A stretch of DNA of 37,704 nucleotides. It comes from an uncultured Bacteroidia bacterium (GTDB taxonomy: Bacteria; Bacteroidota; Bacteroidia; Bacteroidales; UBA932). Each line of letters starts with the position of its first letter. Within the stretch, counting starts at the first letter, position 1. Below the pieces are notes generated by a model. It had not been told where the DNA came from, did no database searches, and saw nothing but the letters and a program-made list of their open reading frames with translations. The DNA lies in the NCBI GenBank assembly GCA_902778105.1, contig CACYWN010000023.1, positions 1 to 37,704 on the forward strand. The letters run 5' to 3'. Of this stretch, positions 1 to 10,662 are shown piece by piece. A program made the translations under genes and the position numbers.

Positions 1-1
1 C

Positions 2-3169
<3,168 letters not shown>

Positions 3170-3171
3170 TC

Positions 3172-3198
3172 GTCCTTCTGAGCGCAAGCGAAGAATCT
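3172..3198 (+). repeat. Dispersed palindromic element, degenerate copy A
   Basis: This is a short, diverged copy of the element found at five other loci here. It reads GTCCTTCTGAGCGCAAGCG followed by AAGAATCT and begins three bases after the rpoC stop codon. The central GCGCAAGCG replaces the usual hairpin core. Confidence 0.6.
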
Positions 3199-3208
3199 GT
3201 CAAAAAGG

Positions 3209-3237
3209 CCCGGCCATCACATAATGGCCGGGTTTTT
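3209..3237 (+). terminator. Rho-independent terminator after rpoC
   Basis: A perfect 9-bp stem (CCCGGCCAT at 3209-3217 with ATGGCCGGG at 3224-3232) and 6-base loop are followed by five T residues. It closes the rpo transcript. Confidence 0.9.
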
Positions 3238-3240
3238 GTA

Positions 3241-3248
3241 TATCTTTG
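3241..3248 (+). promoter_or_regulatory. Bacteroidota -7 promoter box for the lipoprotein gene
   Basis: TATCTTTG matches the TAnnTTTG consensus of the Bacteroidota primary sigma factor. It lies 18 bases before the chosen ATG at 3267, immediately after the rpoC terminator. No clear -33 box is seen. Confidence 0.6.
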
Positions 3249-3266
3249 CAGAAAACCTTCAGAGAG

Positions 3267-4451
3267 ATGAAAAGATTGTTCAAATCCATCGCCTTGGCGG
3301 CGATAGCCTCCCTGGCGCTGACTGGATGCTTCAAGCATGATCCGATAGTCCGTCCCGGCGGACACGAGCCTGGCGGCAATGGCCGGGAGGAGGAGGTGAA
3401 GCTGGTCGTGAACGAGCGTTCCGACTGGTCCGTCCGCTATGTCGCCCGGGAAGACTGGGTGAATGACGACGGCAGCGTGGACCGGGTGGAGCACTTCAAG
3501 TTCAACTATACGGGAAAAGGATACTACATCGTCCGGCTGGTCCGTCCGGAGGACTTCGAAGGCGTGTACGAGAGCGATGCGGCGGCCTTCTTCACCTATG
3601 AGGCGGAGAGCCTGGTGGAGGATGCAAAGAAGGATAATGTGAACTTCTGGGATTATACCGACGAGGTGTTCACTTCCCGGATTTCCGACATCTATTTCAA
3701 CCGCCTCCGCAGCGGCAACTGGATTGCCTTCCTGATCGAACTGGACGGCAAGGGGAATGTGACCGGCGATTATGCCGAGGTCAGTTTTACCATCCAGGAA
3801 GAGGCGGCTACCGAGTCCTTCTCCAAGTGGCTGGGCAACTGGCGGGCCTCCAACGGCCTGGTGGGTTATGACCTCACGATCTCCAGCCTGGACAACAACT
3901 ACCTGTACCGGATCGACGGCTGGGAGTGCGGGCAGGCTGCCTCCTTCCAGATGGACCAGGAGTATCTGGAGGGCGAATTCTACGCGCCGAACGGCTTCCT
4001 GTACATCGTCTCCCAGTATCTGGGGACCTATGACGACGAGGACCTGGGCACCGTGGACGAGCTCTTCCTGGGCAATATCTTCGACTCCGGCGGGCTCACC
4101 ATCATCGAGGACGAAGGTCTCGACCTGGCCGTGATGGTCCCGCAGGAGGAGAACCTGGCTGAACTGCAGGCCTTGGAGGTCACCCTCTCCACGGCCAATG
4201 GCGACTATACGACACCCTTCCATTCCATGCAGTATTATATGTGGGCCCACGACGACGGCAGCTGGCATCCGTACAACGGCAGTGTCGCCCAGCTTCCGCT
4301 CACGATGACCCGCCAGCCGGGAACGAAGGCCGCAGATGCCGCTCCGGCGAAGGAGCGCCCCGCGACGAAGGCCTCCATCCATCACGCACAGCCGAAAGCC
4401 GGACAGGCCTCCCGAAAGAGCGTGGCGAAGAAGGCGGTAAGGTTGAAATAA
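3267..4451 (+). CDS. Hypothetical outer-membrane-type lipoprotein
   Basis: The protein is about 394 residues and has no recognised domain. The N-terminus is a lipoprotein signal peptide: charged MKRLFK, a hydrophobic stretch, then lipobox LTGC with Cys21. The mature protein is acidic and rich in W, Y and F, in the style of Bacteroidota cell-envelope lipoproteins. About 48 C-terminal residues are very different: basic, rich in Lys, Ala and Pro, and low in complexity (for example KKAVRLK at the end). The start at 3267 is preferred over an in-frame ATG at 3246 because 3246 falls inside the -7 promoter box and would add seven residues before the signal peptide. It appears to be a single-gene transcript between two terminators. 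Function unknown. Confidence 0.85.
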   Translation: MKRLFKSIALAAIASLALTGCFKHDPIVRPGGHEPGGNGREEEVKLVVNERSDWSVRYVAREDWVNDDGSVDRVEHFKFNYTGKGYYIVRLVRPEDFEGVYESDAAAFFTYEAESLVEDAKKDNVNFWDYTDEVFTSRISDIYFNRLRSGNWIAFLIELDGKGNVTGDYAEVSFTIQEEAATESFSKWLGNWRASNGLVGYDLTISSLDNNYLYRIDGWECGQAASFQMDQEYLEGEFYAPNGFLYIVSQYLGTYDDEDLGTVDELFLGNIFDSGGLTIIEDEGLDLAVMVPQEENLAELQALEVTLSTANGDYTTPFHSMQYYMWAHDDGSWHPYNGSVAQLPLTMTRQPGTKAADAAPAKERPATKASIHHAQPKAGQASRKSVAKKAVRLK

Positions 4452-4463
4452 AATTCGTATATT

Positions 4464-4493
4464 AGCAGTCTGGATTTTCAGACTGCTTTTTTT
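4464..4493 (+). terminator. Terminator hairpin abutting the cysS start codon
   Basis: A perfect 9-bp stem (AGCAGTCTG at 4464-4472, CAGACTGCT at 4479-4487) is followed by an unbroken T run to 4493. The next base is the A of the cysS ATG. It can terminate the lipoprotein transcript, but it also occupies the whole cysS leader. Confidence 0.85.
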
Positions 4494-5993
4494 ATGCGAA
4501 ACCTCTATCTGACCAATACCCTGACGCGCCGCAAGGAACTTTTCGTGCCCATCCATCCGGGCCATGTGGGCATGTATGTGTGCGGTCCTACCGTCTATGG
4601 GGACGCCCATCTGGGGCACGCCCGTCCGGGGGTGACCTATGATGTCTTGTTCCGTCTTCTCAAGCACCTGGGCTACAAGGTCCGCTACGTGCGCAACATC
4701 ACCGATGTGGGCCACCTGGAGCACGATGCCGACGAAGGGGAGGACAAGATCGCGAAGAAGGCCCGCCTGGAGGAGCTGGAGCCCATGGAGGTGGTCCAGA
4801 CCTACACGGAGCGTTATCACGAGGCGATGCGCCTGCTGAACGTGGAGTCCCCGTCCATCGAGCCGCGCGCCTCCGGTCACATCATCGAGCAGATCGAGAC
4901 CATCAAGACCATCCTGGACGCGGGCTACGCCTACGAGTCCAACGGCTCCGTCTATTTCGACGTGGAGAAATACAACCGGGACTTTGGTTACGGTATCCTG
5001 TCCGGCCGTACCCTGGAGGCGACACTGGAGGGCACCCGTTCGCTGGACGGACAGTCTGACAAGCGCGCCCCCTACGACTTCGCCCTCTGGAAGAAGGCCG
5101 AGCCGGAACACATCATGCATTGGCCTTCCCCGTGGGGCGAGGGCTTCCCGGGCTGGCACCTGGAGTGCTCCGTGATGGGGGAGAAGTACCTGGGCAAGGA
5201 ATTCGACATCCACGGCGGCGGCATGGACCTCATGTTCCCGCACCACGAATGCGAGATCGCGCAGAACCAGGCCTCCCGTGGCACCCAGGGCGTGCATTAC
5301 TGGGTCCATAACAACATGATCACCATCAACGGGCAGAAGATGGGCAAGTCCCTCGGCAACTTCATCACCCTGCCGGAACTCTTCAGCGGCAACCATCCCA
5401 AGCTGGAGCGCGCCTACAGCCCGATGACCGTCCGCTTCTTCATCCTCCAGGCCCACTACCGCAGCACCCTGGACTTCTCCAACGAGGCCCTGCAGGCCGC
5501 AGAAAAGGGCTACAAGCGCCTGATGCAGGCGGGACGGGAGCTGGGTGCCACGCCGGCGGAAGAGGGATTTCCGGCGGCTAAAAAGAGTGTCGATGCCACC
5601 GGAAATCCCTCTTCCGCCGTGGTCGCACTCATCGAGAACGTCTATGAGGCGCTCTGCGATGACCTGAATACGCCGATTGCCATCGCGCACCTGTTCGAAG
5701 CGGTGAAACTGGTGAACGCCGGCAAGCTCCCCGAGGCCGACAAGGCTGCCCTGCGGAAACTGTTCGAGGACGTCGTGTACGGCGTCCTGGGCCTTCGCGA
5801 CGAAGAGGCCGCCGGCGGTTCCGGCAAGGCTGAAAAGGCCCTGGAAGGCGTGATGGACATTGTCCTGGAGGACCGCGCCAAGGCCCGTGCGGAGAAGAAC
5901 TGGGCCGAATCCGACCGTATCCGCGACCTCCTCGCCTCCTTCGGCATCACCGTGAAGGATACCAAGGAAGGTGCAACCTGGACGCTGGAATAG
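4494..5993 (+). CDS. cysS: Cysteinyl-tRNA synthetase
   Basis: This class I aminoacyl-tRNA synthetase charges tRNA-Cys in the cytoplasm. The HIGH signature appears as HLGH (residues 39-42) after [12 protein letters not shown], and the KMSKS signature as KMGKS (282-286). The four zinc ligands expected from the E. coli enzyme are present as C30, C225 (WHLECS), H250 and E254 (HHECE). At 499 residues it is slightly longer than E. coli CysRS (461), with extra sequence near residues 350-375. The start at 4494 fits the family N-terminus (NTLTRRKE) and abuts the T-run of a terminator-like hairpin, so its transcript must begin within that hairpin or read through it. The TAG stop is fused to a dispersed repeat. 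Confidence 0.98.
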   Translation: MRNLYLTNTLTRRKELFVPIHPGHVGMYVCGPTVYGDAHLGHARPGVTYDVLFRLLKHLGYKVRYVRNITDVGHLEHDADEGEDKIAKKARLEELEPMEVVQTYTERYHEAMRLLNVESPSIEPRASGHIIEQIETIKTILDAGYAYESNGSVYFDVEKYNRDFGYGILSGRTLEATLEGTRSLDGQSDKRAPYDFALWKKAEPEHIMHWPSPWGEGFPGWHLECSVMGEKYLGKEFDIHGGGMDLMFPHHECEIAQNQASRGTQGVHYWVHNNMITINGQKMGKSLGNFITLPELFSGNHPKLERAYSPMTVRFFILQAHYRSTLDFSNEALQAAEKGYKRLMQAGRELGATPAEEGFPAAKKSVDATGNPSSAVVALIENVYEALCDDLNTPIAIAHLFEAVKLVNAGKLPEADKAALRKLFEDVVYGVLGLRDEEAAGGSGKAEKALEGVMDIVLEDRAKARAEKNWAESDRIRDLLASFGITVKDTKEGATWTLE

Positions 5994-6103
5994 ATTCTTT
6001 CGTCGGTCTTCGACCTCCTCAGAATGACAAAAAACCTGTCATTCCGAGCGGAGCGAAGGATCTGGCAAGAAGGTCTGTCATTCCGAGCGGAGCGAAGGAA
6101 TCT
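5992..6103 (+). repeat. Dispersed palindromic element cluster B (three units)
   Basis: Three units fill the cysS-xth gap. A reverse unit at 5992-6029 begins AGATTCTTTCGTCGG, with its AG supplied by the cysS TAG stop, and ends AGAATGACA. Two forward units at 6037-6063 and 6076-6103 begin TGTCATTCCGAGCGGAGCG; the first has lost one A before its terminal GATCT. The forward units are tandem with a 39-base period. Confidence 0.9.
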
Positions 6104-6110
6104 CAAACCA

Positions 6111-6863
6111 ATGAAAAGTATGAAGTTCATTTCCTGGAACGTGAACGGCCTCCGGGCCGTGGCGGGGAAGGGGTTCGCGGACGTTTTTGTGGACCTGGAC
6201 GCCGATTTTTTCTGCCTGCAGGAGACCAAGCTGCAGGCTGGCCAGATCGACCTGGAATTTCCCGGATACCAGTCCTATTGGGATTATGCAGAAAAGAAGG
6301 GTTATGCCGGTACGGCCATCTATACGAAGCATGAGCCGCTGTCGGTCCGGTATGGGATCGGTGTGGACGAGCACGACCACGAGGGGAGGGCGGTTACGCT
6401 GGAATATCCGGATTTCTTCCTGGTGTGCTCCTATGTGCCCAATTCACAGGACGGTCTCAAGCGGCTCGACTACCGTATGCGCTGGGAGGACGACATGCGC
6501 GCCTACCTGTGCGGCCTTCCGAAACCGGTCGTCTTCTGCGGCGACCTGAATGTGGCGCACGAGGAAATCGACATCAAGAATCCCGCTTCCAACCGCCGCA
6601 ACGCCGGTTTCACCGACGAAGAGCGGGCGAAGTTCGGAGAGCTCCTCCGGGCCGGCTTCATCGACACCTGGCGCTTCCAGCATCCGGATGAGGTGAAGTA
6701 TTCCTGGTGGTCCTACCGCTTCAACGCCCGAGCGAACAACGCCGGCTGGCGCATCGACTACTTCGTCGTCTCCGAAGCCCTCCGCGACCGCATCGTCTCC
6801 ACCGACATCCATAACGAAATCTTCGGCTCCGACCACTGCCCGGTGGAACTGGTATTGCGGTAG
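6111..6863 (+). CDS. xth: Exodeoxyribonuclease III / AP endonuclease
   Basis: This is a DNA repair enzyme of the ExoIII (endonuclease/exonuclease/phosphatase) family that cleaves at abasic sites and removes 3' blocks. Conserved blocks appear in order: WNVNGLRA at the N-terminus, LQETK (metal-binding E38), the active-site GDLNVAHEEID (D145, N147), WRIDYFVVS, and SDHCPVEL with the catalytic D241-H242 pair. The length of 250 residues is normal. I chose ATG 6111 (MKSMKFISWN); ATG 6120 (MKFISWN) is equally possible. An in-frame ATG at 6024 is rejected because its 29 extra residues are translated dispersed repeat. The gene ends convergently with the RAYT gene. Confidence 0.97.
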   Translation: MKSMKFISWNVNGLRAVAGKGFADVFVDLDADFFCLQETKLQAGQIDLEFPGYQSYWDYAEKKGYAGTAIYTKHEPLSVRYGIGVDEHDHEGRAVTLEYPDFFLVCSYVPNSQDGLKRLDYRMRWEDDMRAYLCGLPKPVVFCGDLNVAHEEIDIKNPASNRRNAGFTDEERAKFGELLRAGFIDTWRFQHPDEVKYSWWSYRFNARANNAGWRIDYFVVSEALRDRIVSTDIHNEIFGSDHCPVELVLR

Positions 6864-6904
6864 GGTGCGGCTCCCGCGCCGCGTCGGGAACGCTTCTCCT
6901 TCCG

Positions 6905-6995
6905 AAGTGCTGATGGTGGTCCACACTCTGGACCACCATCAGTGAAAATCAGGGTTAAGTGCCGATGGTGGTCCTTTTTGTGGGACACCATCGGC
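6905..6995. repeat. REP palindrome pair 1 (downstream of the RAYT gene)
   Basis: There are two palindromes. The first (6910-6942) has a perfect 14-bp stem, CTGATGGTGGTCCA, with loop CACTC. The second (6961-6995) has arms GCCGATGGTG/CACCATCGGC, then one bulged G and a TCC/GGA pairing, so it has begun to decay. They are 18 bases apart. Each is preceded by AAGTG. The second ends six bases beyond the RAYT stop codon. Confidence 0.9.
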
Positions 6996-7001
6996 AGTAA
7001 C

Positions 7002-7865
7002 TCATATTTTGTCCAGCAGTTCGGTCACCTCTTTATAGGAGCGTTCTGTAACCCGCATGAGTTGGTTGGCATTGGAAGAGAAACGGTAGCGGAGTTGCTT
7101 GAGCAGTTCGCCCAGCTCTTCTTCCGTCAAATCCGCGAGGGCGGGTTTCCGGAACAAGGACTGGCATAAGTCGGGGATGGCTGATCGGACAAGTTGGTCA
7201 CGGAAGGAGGGAGGGTCATTCTGACTGGAAGTGAGACGTCTTTTGGCCTTGGAGGAATTCTGAAGGAAATAATTCATCCGTTTGGGCGTACGGAAAACGG
7301 TTTCCACAAACGTTACCGGGACATAGGATTCGGGAAGGATGTAGCCGTCTTCCCCAACCAGCCAGTGGGGTGGCATAGGCTGCGTACTGTGAAGCAGGGC
7401 GTAACGGGCCCGGTCGGACAAAGAGCCTAACCGGCGTCCTTTGGGCGAGATTGCCTTGAAAAAAGCATCCCCCGTTCCCCAGGGATAGCCGGTCGGGCTC
7501 AGGCATATTCCAGCCGCCACGCAGTTCATGTGGATATAGGCAATAACCCATTCGAGCGATTCGTCATTCCCGCTGACCGGCTCCACCTGGACACCGACTC
7601 TTCGGAGCAGTTCCTTCGTTCCGTATTTCTTGTTGATGTACTGCGAATAGCGTTTCTTGTACTCCTCGATGAACCGGTCTGCCTTTTCACGGGAACAGCA
7701 TAGGACGAAATGAACGTGATTGGACATCAGGATGAACGAAAGCACGTCCACCGACAAGGCGACGGCAAGAACGGCCACCAGGTTCATTCCCATCTTGTAG
7801 TCATCGTCATCCCTGAACCATATCCGGTTCGAAAGATGATCTGTAGTGATAAACCAGATTTCCAT
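7002..7865 (-). CDS. REP-associated tyrosine transposase (RAYT, Y1/IS200-like)
   Basis: A single-strand DNA transposase-like protein of the HUH/Y1 superfamily, 287 residues. The HUH motif is HVH (H50, H52) in MSNHVHFVL. The likely catalytic tyrosine is Y110 in WVIAYIHMNCVAAGI, matching the RAYT signature around YxxxNPVRAG. The RAYT-typical YPW motif follows at 127-129. The N-terminus (FITTDHLSNRIWFRDD) is also family-like, so the gene looks complete. The C-terminal third is basic then helical, with a possible DNA-binding helix pair near the end. It is flanked on both sides by pairs of REP-like palindromes and by no insertion-sequence ends, as expected for a domesticated RAYT that acts on REP elements rather than a self-mobile IS. 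Which RAYT subgroup it belongs to cannot be told by eye. Confidence 0.9.
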   Translation of the reverse strand: MEIWFITTDHLSNRIWFRDDDDYKMGMNLVAVLAVALSVDVLSFILMSNHVHFVLCCSREKADRFIEEYKKRYSQYINKKYGTKELLRRVGVQVEPVSGNDESLEWVIAYIHMNCVAAGICLSPTGYPWGTGDAFFKAISPKGRRLGSLSDRARYALLHSTQPMPPHWLVGEDGYILPESYVPVTFVETVFRTPKRMNYFLQNSSKAKRRLTSSQNDPPSFRDQLVRSAIPDLCQSLFRKPALADLTEEELGELLKQLRYRFSSNANQLMRVTERSYKEVTELLDKI

Positions 7866-7933
7866 ACAATCCTTCAGAACACAAATCTCACATGTTGGTC
7901 AGAAAAACCGTTGACGCCAGGCATCAACTTCTG

Positions 7934-7941
7934 CGAAGATA
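7934..7941 (-). promoter_or_regulatory. Possible -7 box of the RAYT gene
   Basis: Read on the minus strand this is TATCTTCG, one change from TAnnTTTG, 69 bases upstream of the RAYT start codon. The 7866-8002 gap shows nothing else of note. Confidence 0.4.
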
Positions 7942-8002
7942 CTGTTTTCCGGCGGAAAAGGTGCGTTTATTATCAAGAAAATAATTCATTTTGAAGACCG
8001 GA

Positions 8003-8091
8003 TGCCGATGGTGGTCCATCTTCTGGACCACCATCGGCAAAAACAGGGGAAAAATGCTGATGGTGGTCCAAACTCTGGACCACCATCGGCA
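8003..8091. repeat. REP palindrome pair 2 (upstream of the RAYT gene)
   Basis: The first palindrome (8003-8039) has a perfect 16-bp stem, TGCCGATGGTGGTCCA, with loop TCTTC. The second (8055-8091) has the same stem with one T-G wobble (TGCTGATGG against CCATCGGCA) and loop AACTC. The 15-base spacer contains ACAGGGGAAAA, resembling the spacer of pair 1 (TCAGGGTTAAG). The pair lies between the RAYT promoter and the ssb stop codon. Confidence 0.92.
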
Positions 8092-8144
8092 TTCAGACCA
8101 TAGAAAGGAGGAATAAACCCCGGAAAGAGGGGAAGGCCGCCTTC

Positions 8145-8741
8145 TCAGAACGGCAGGTCGTCGTCGGGAGCGCCGGCATCAGGCTGGGCGGGAGACTGGT
8201 AGGGCTGCTGCGCAGGCTGGGGGGAGAACGGCTGGGGGCCGCCCTGCGGGCCGCCTTGGCCGGGATAGCCGTTTTGCGGTGCGCCCTGCTGTCCGGAATA
8301 GCCGCTATGGGAGCCGGCTTGTCCGGAATAACCGCCCTGTCCGTTATAGCCTCCCTGTCCGGCGTATCCACCCTGGCCCTGCGGGGCATCGGGGCGCTTG
8401 CCCAGGAGCTGGAGGTTGTCCACCTGGATTTCGGTGGTGAAGCGCTTGTTGCCAGTCTGGTCGGTCCACTGGCGGGTGCGGATCTTGCCTTCGATGAAGA
8501 CCTGGCTGCCCTTGTGGACGAATCTTTCGATGAGGTCGGCGTTGTTACGCCAGGCGACGATGTTGTGCCATTCCGTGTTCTCGCGGGTTTCGCCGTTACG
8601 GTCGCGATAGCGTTCGGTGGTGGCGAGGCGGAAGGTGGCTACCTTGGTGTTGCCCTGGGGGCCTTGGGGATTGGAATCGAGGTAACGGATTTCGGGGTCA
8701 TTTCCAACGTTACCGATCAGCATGACTTTGTTGAGTGCCAT
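8145..8741 (-). CDS. ssb: Single-stranded DNA-binding protein
   Basis: The N-terminal OB-fold (about residues 1-110, MALNKVMLIGNVGNDPEIRY... through TTEIQVDNLQLLG) binds single-stranded DNA in replication, repair and recombination. The tail is a flexible Gly/Gln/Pro region with repeated GGYxGQ units. The protein ends in the acidic tip DDDLPF, which recruits partner proteins in known SSBs. The length of 198 residues is normal for the long-linker type. ATG 8741 is chosen because the frame upstream (12 more residues) overlaps the promoter. The gene sits directly downstream of aroE on the same strand but appears to have its own promoter. Confidence 0.97.
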   Translation of the reverse strand: MALNKVMLIGNVGNDPEIRYLDSNPQGPQGNTKVATFRLATTERYRDRNGETRENTEWHNIVAWRNNADLIERFVHKGSQVFIEGKIRTRQWTDQTGNKRFTTEIQVDNLQLLGKRPDAPQGQGGYAGQGGYNGQGGYSGQAGSHSGYSGQQGAPQNGYPGQGGPQGGPQPFSPQPAQQPYQSPAQPDAGAPDDDLPF

Positions 8742-8765
8742 AGTGCAATGTATGTTTGGTTCTAA

Positions 8766-8773
8766 CAAAGTTA
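8766..8773 (-). promoter_or_regulatory. -7 promoter box of ssb, overlapping the aroE stop codon
   Basis: On the minus strand the sequence is TAACTTTG, a full match to TAnnTTTG, 24 bases before the ssb ATG. Its first three bases are the aroE TAA stop codon. Confidence 0.65.
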
Positions 8774-9544
8774 GCAAAAAATCCGCAACATCGCATCCCG
8801 GTCAGGTGCTTCTGAAGTAAAAATCGAATACCCCGCCACGGCCTGGTACAGCAGCCAGCGGAGACCGGAAACATAGGCCCGGCCACGGCCCGCGAGGACC
8901 GGTGTCCGGTAATTGGCTTCGAGGATTACGGCATCCGGGAAATCCGGCAGGCCTTCCATCGGCCCGGGAACGGTATAGATGACCAGGTCGGGGCGGGCCT
9001 TGGCCGGGAAACGCGGGCTGGGAAGCGGGTCTCCGGGACCCGGATCCGATCCCCCAAGGTCTCCGGCCGGCATCCAGCCGCAGCCCAGTTCGGCCGCCAG
9101 GGAGGCGGCGCGGGAGGGGGTTCGGTTGACGAGCGTCACGCGGCAGCCCAGCCGGAGGGCAGCCACGGCCGCGGCACGGCCGGCGCCGCCGCAGCCCACC
9201 ACCAGCGCCTCGGATACCGGAATGCCGGTCTCCCGGACGGAAAGGACCACGCCGTCGACATCCGTGTTGTATCCGACGATACCGTCCGGCGTCTTTACCG
9301 CCAGGTTCACGGCTCCGCACAGGCGGGCGCTGTCCGACAGGACATCGACCGAACGGAAGGCATCCAGCTTGAAGGGCGCGGTGATGTTGATGCCGTCATA
9401 CCCGTCCAGGAAGCGCTGCCAGGAGCGGTCGAAATCAGCCCCTTCGATCAGGTCGTAGGGATATCGTTCCCCATAGGCCGCTTCGAACAGCCGGGGGCTC
9501 AGGGAGCCGGCGACAGGATTGCCGATAAGGCCGAAGCGTTTCAC
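8771..9544 (-). CDS. aroE: Shikimate dehydrogenase
   Basis: The enzyme reduces 3-dehydroshikimate to shikimate with NADPH in aromatic amino acid synthesis. Substrate-binding SLSP lies at residues 14-17, the catalytic lysine is K59 in NITAPFK, the catalytic aspartate D95 in YNTDVDG, and the dinucleotide-binding loop GCGGAG is at 117-122. The chosen start is GTG at 9544, which gives 257 residues and the normal N-terminus VKRFGLIGNP. This start overlaps the stop of the preceding membrane protein as GTGA, implying translational coupling. A longer frame starting at 9580 would overlap that gene by 40 bases and is less likely. Confidence 0.93.
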   Translation of the reverse strand: MKRFGLIGNPVAGSLSPRLFEAAYGERYPYDLIEGADFDRSWQRFLDGYDGINITAPFKLDAFRSVDVLSDSARLCGAVNLAVKTPDGIVGYNTDVDGVVLSVRETGIPVSEALVVGCGGAGRAAAVAALRLGCRVTLVNRTPSRAASLAAELGCGWMPAGDLGGSDPGPGDPLPSPRFPAKARPDLVIYTVPGPMEGLPDFPDAVILEANYRTPVLAGRGRAYVSGLRWLLYQAVAGYSIFTSEAPDRDAMLRIFC

Positions 9545-10590
9545 GGGCGGCGGAAAATTGACTCGTAGACGTAGGAGCATCCACCGAGAATGATGTCGGT
9601 GAGGACCTGGGATTCATGCGAGAGGGTGGCGAAGACGATGCCCACGCCGAACGGTACGCCGTACAGGCTGGAAAGGGCGCCGGCGACGACCGTATGGAAT
9701 GCGCCGAAGCCGCCCGGGACCGGGACGATCGAACTCAGGGCTCCGGCGAACATGAGAAACAGCGCGTCGCTCATCCCCATGGCGTTCAGTTTGTCCACGG
9801 CGGCGGCGAAATCGGGGCTGAGCCCCGACGTGTCGATCCCCTGCAGGGACCATAGGATGCTGGCGCTCATCAGCCAGTACAAGCCCCAGATGATGACGGT
9901 GTAGACGATGAAAAGCCAGCCGTTCCGCATGTGAAGGCAGGAGGCGACGCCGTCCCCGAGTCCGCGGATCCAGCCCCAGACACGGCCCCAGATGCGACCC
10001 CGTTCCCGCAGTTTCCAGCACAGGAAGAAGAAGCCGCACACGGCCAGGAGTACCAGGGCGGCGATCCACCAGAGGCCGGCTTTGTCAGCGAGGCCGGGAA
10101 AGAACGTATCCTTGAAATAGGTCCCGAAACGGTCCCACATCAGGGAAAGGACGAGAACCATGACCAACGCGAGGGACGCACCGTCCCATACGCGGTCCGC
10201 GAGCACCGTGCCGATGACCTTGTCCAGCGTAGCAAGCCGGCGGCCGGAATGGTCGCGCGTGGAATTCTTCGTAACCAGGGCGCCCCTGGCGACTTCCCCT
10301 GCGCGCGGGATGACGAGGTTCACGACCATGCAGACGTTGTAGGCGTTGAAGCAGGTGAGCCGGGACGTGGAAGGGTCGATGGGAAGCAGCTGCATCCGCC
10401 AGCGCAGGGCTCGGAACCAGAGGGCTATGGCACCGAAGACCATGGACAGGACCACGTATTCCCACCGGCAGCTCCGGAGCGCCGCTCCGAAATCCTTCCA
10501 GTTCACACCCCGGAAGGAGAAGTACAGCAGGGCTGCCGCCACCCCGGTCCACAGGATGTACTGAAGGATTCTTTTCAAATTCTTTCCCAT
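9541..10590 (-). CDS. Flippase-like integral membrane protein (LPG synthase TM / UPF0104 family)
   Basis: A 349-residue protein with about eight hydrophobic segments. It resembles the membrane domain of lysylphosphatidylglycerol synthases and related flippases (COG0392): the segments RWRMQLLP, NLVIPRAGEVARG and PGGFGAFH are the family's conserved motifs. The soluble aminoacyl-transferase domain of MprF is absent, so this is the stand-alone form whose substrate is unknown. It begins at ATG 10590 behind a clear promoter and ends in a GTGA overlap with aroE, so the two are probably co-transcribed. Confidence 0.88.
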   Translation of the reverse strand: MGKNLKRILQYILWTGVAAALLYFSFRGVNWKDFGAALRSCRWEYVVLSMVFGAIALWFRALRWRMQLLPIDPSTSRLTCFNAYNVCMVVNLVIPRAGEVARGALVTKNSTRDHSGRRLATLDKVIGTVLADRVWDGASLALVMVLVLSLMWDRFGTYFKDTFFPGLADKAGLWWIAALVLLAVCGFFFLCWKLRERGRIWGRVWGWIRGLGDGVASCLHMRNGWLFIVYTVIIWGLYWLMSASILWSLQGIDTSGLSPDFAAAVDKLNAMGMSDALFLMFAGALSSIVPVPGGFGAFHTVVAGALSSLYGVPFGVGIVFATLSHESQVLTDIILGGCSYVYESIFRRP

Positions 10591-10598
10591 TGCTGTTG

Positions 10599-10606
10599 CA
10601 AAGTTA
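10599..10606 (-). promoter_or_regulatory. -7 promoter box of the flippase-aroE operon
   Basis: The minus-strand sequence TAACTTTG lies 8 bases from the ATG at 10590, giving a very short leader. It faces away from the kinase promoter at 10630-10637. Confidence 0.6.
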
Positions 10607-10629
10607 GTGGAAAATCCCCAAATAATGCA

Positions 10630-10637
10630 TAAATTTG
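10630..10637 (+). promoter_or_regulatory. -7 promoter box of the PfkB kinase operon
   Basis: TAAATTTG matches TAnnTTTG. Transcription would begin at about 10643-10646, which argues against the in-frame ATG at 10645 and for ATG 10663. Confidence 0.6.
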
Positions 10638-10662
10638 TAGGTTAATGGAAAATTGCCACCGT

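Noticed and set aside
7002-8002. The transposase region as a complete IS200/IS605 insertion sequence
   Set aside because: The protein has RAYT signatures rather than the compact IS200 TnpA form, and the flanks are REP doublets that also occur elsewhere, not a unique left and right end.
10645-10662. Upstream start for the PfkB kinase (MENCHR before MKSILG)
   Set aside because: It coincides with the predicted transcription start and adds residues not typical of the family N-terminus.
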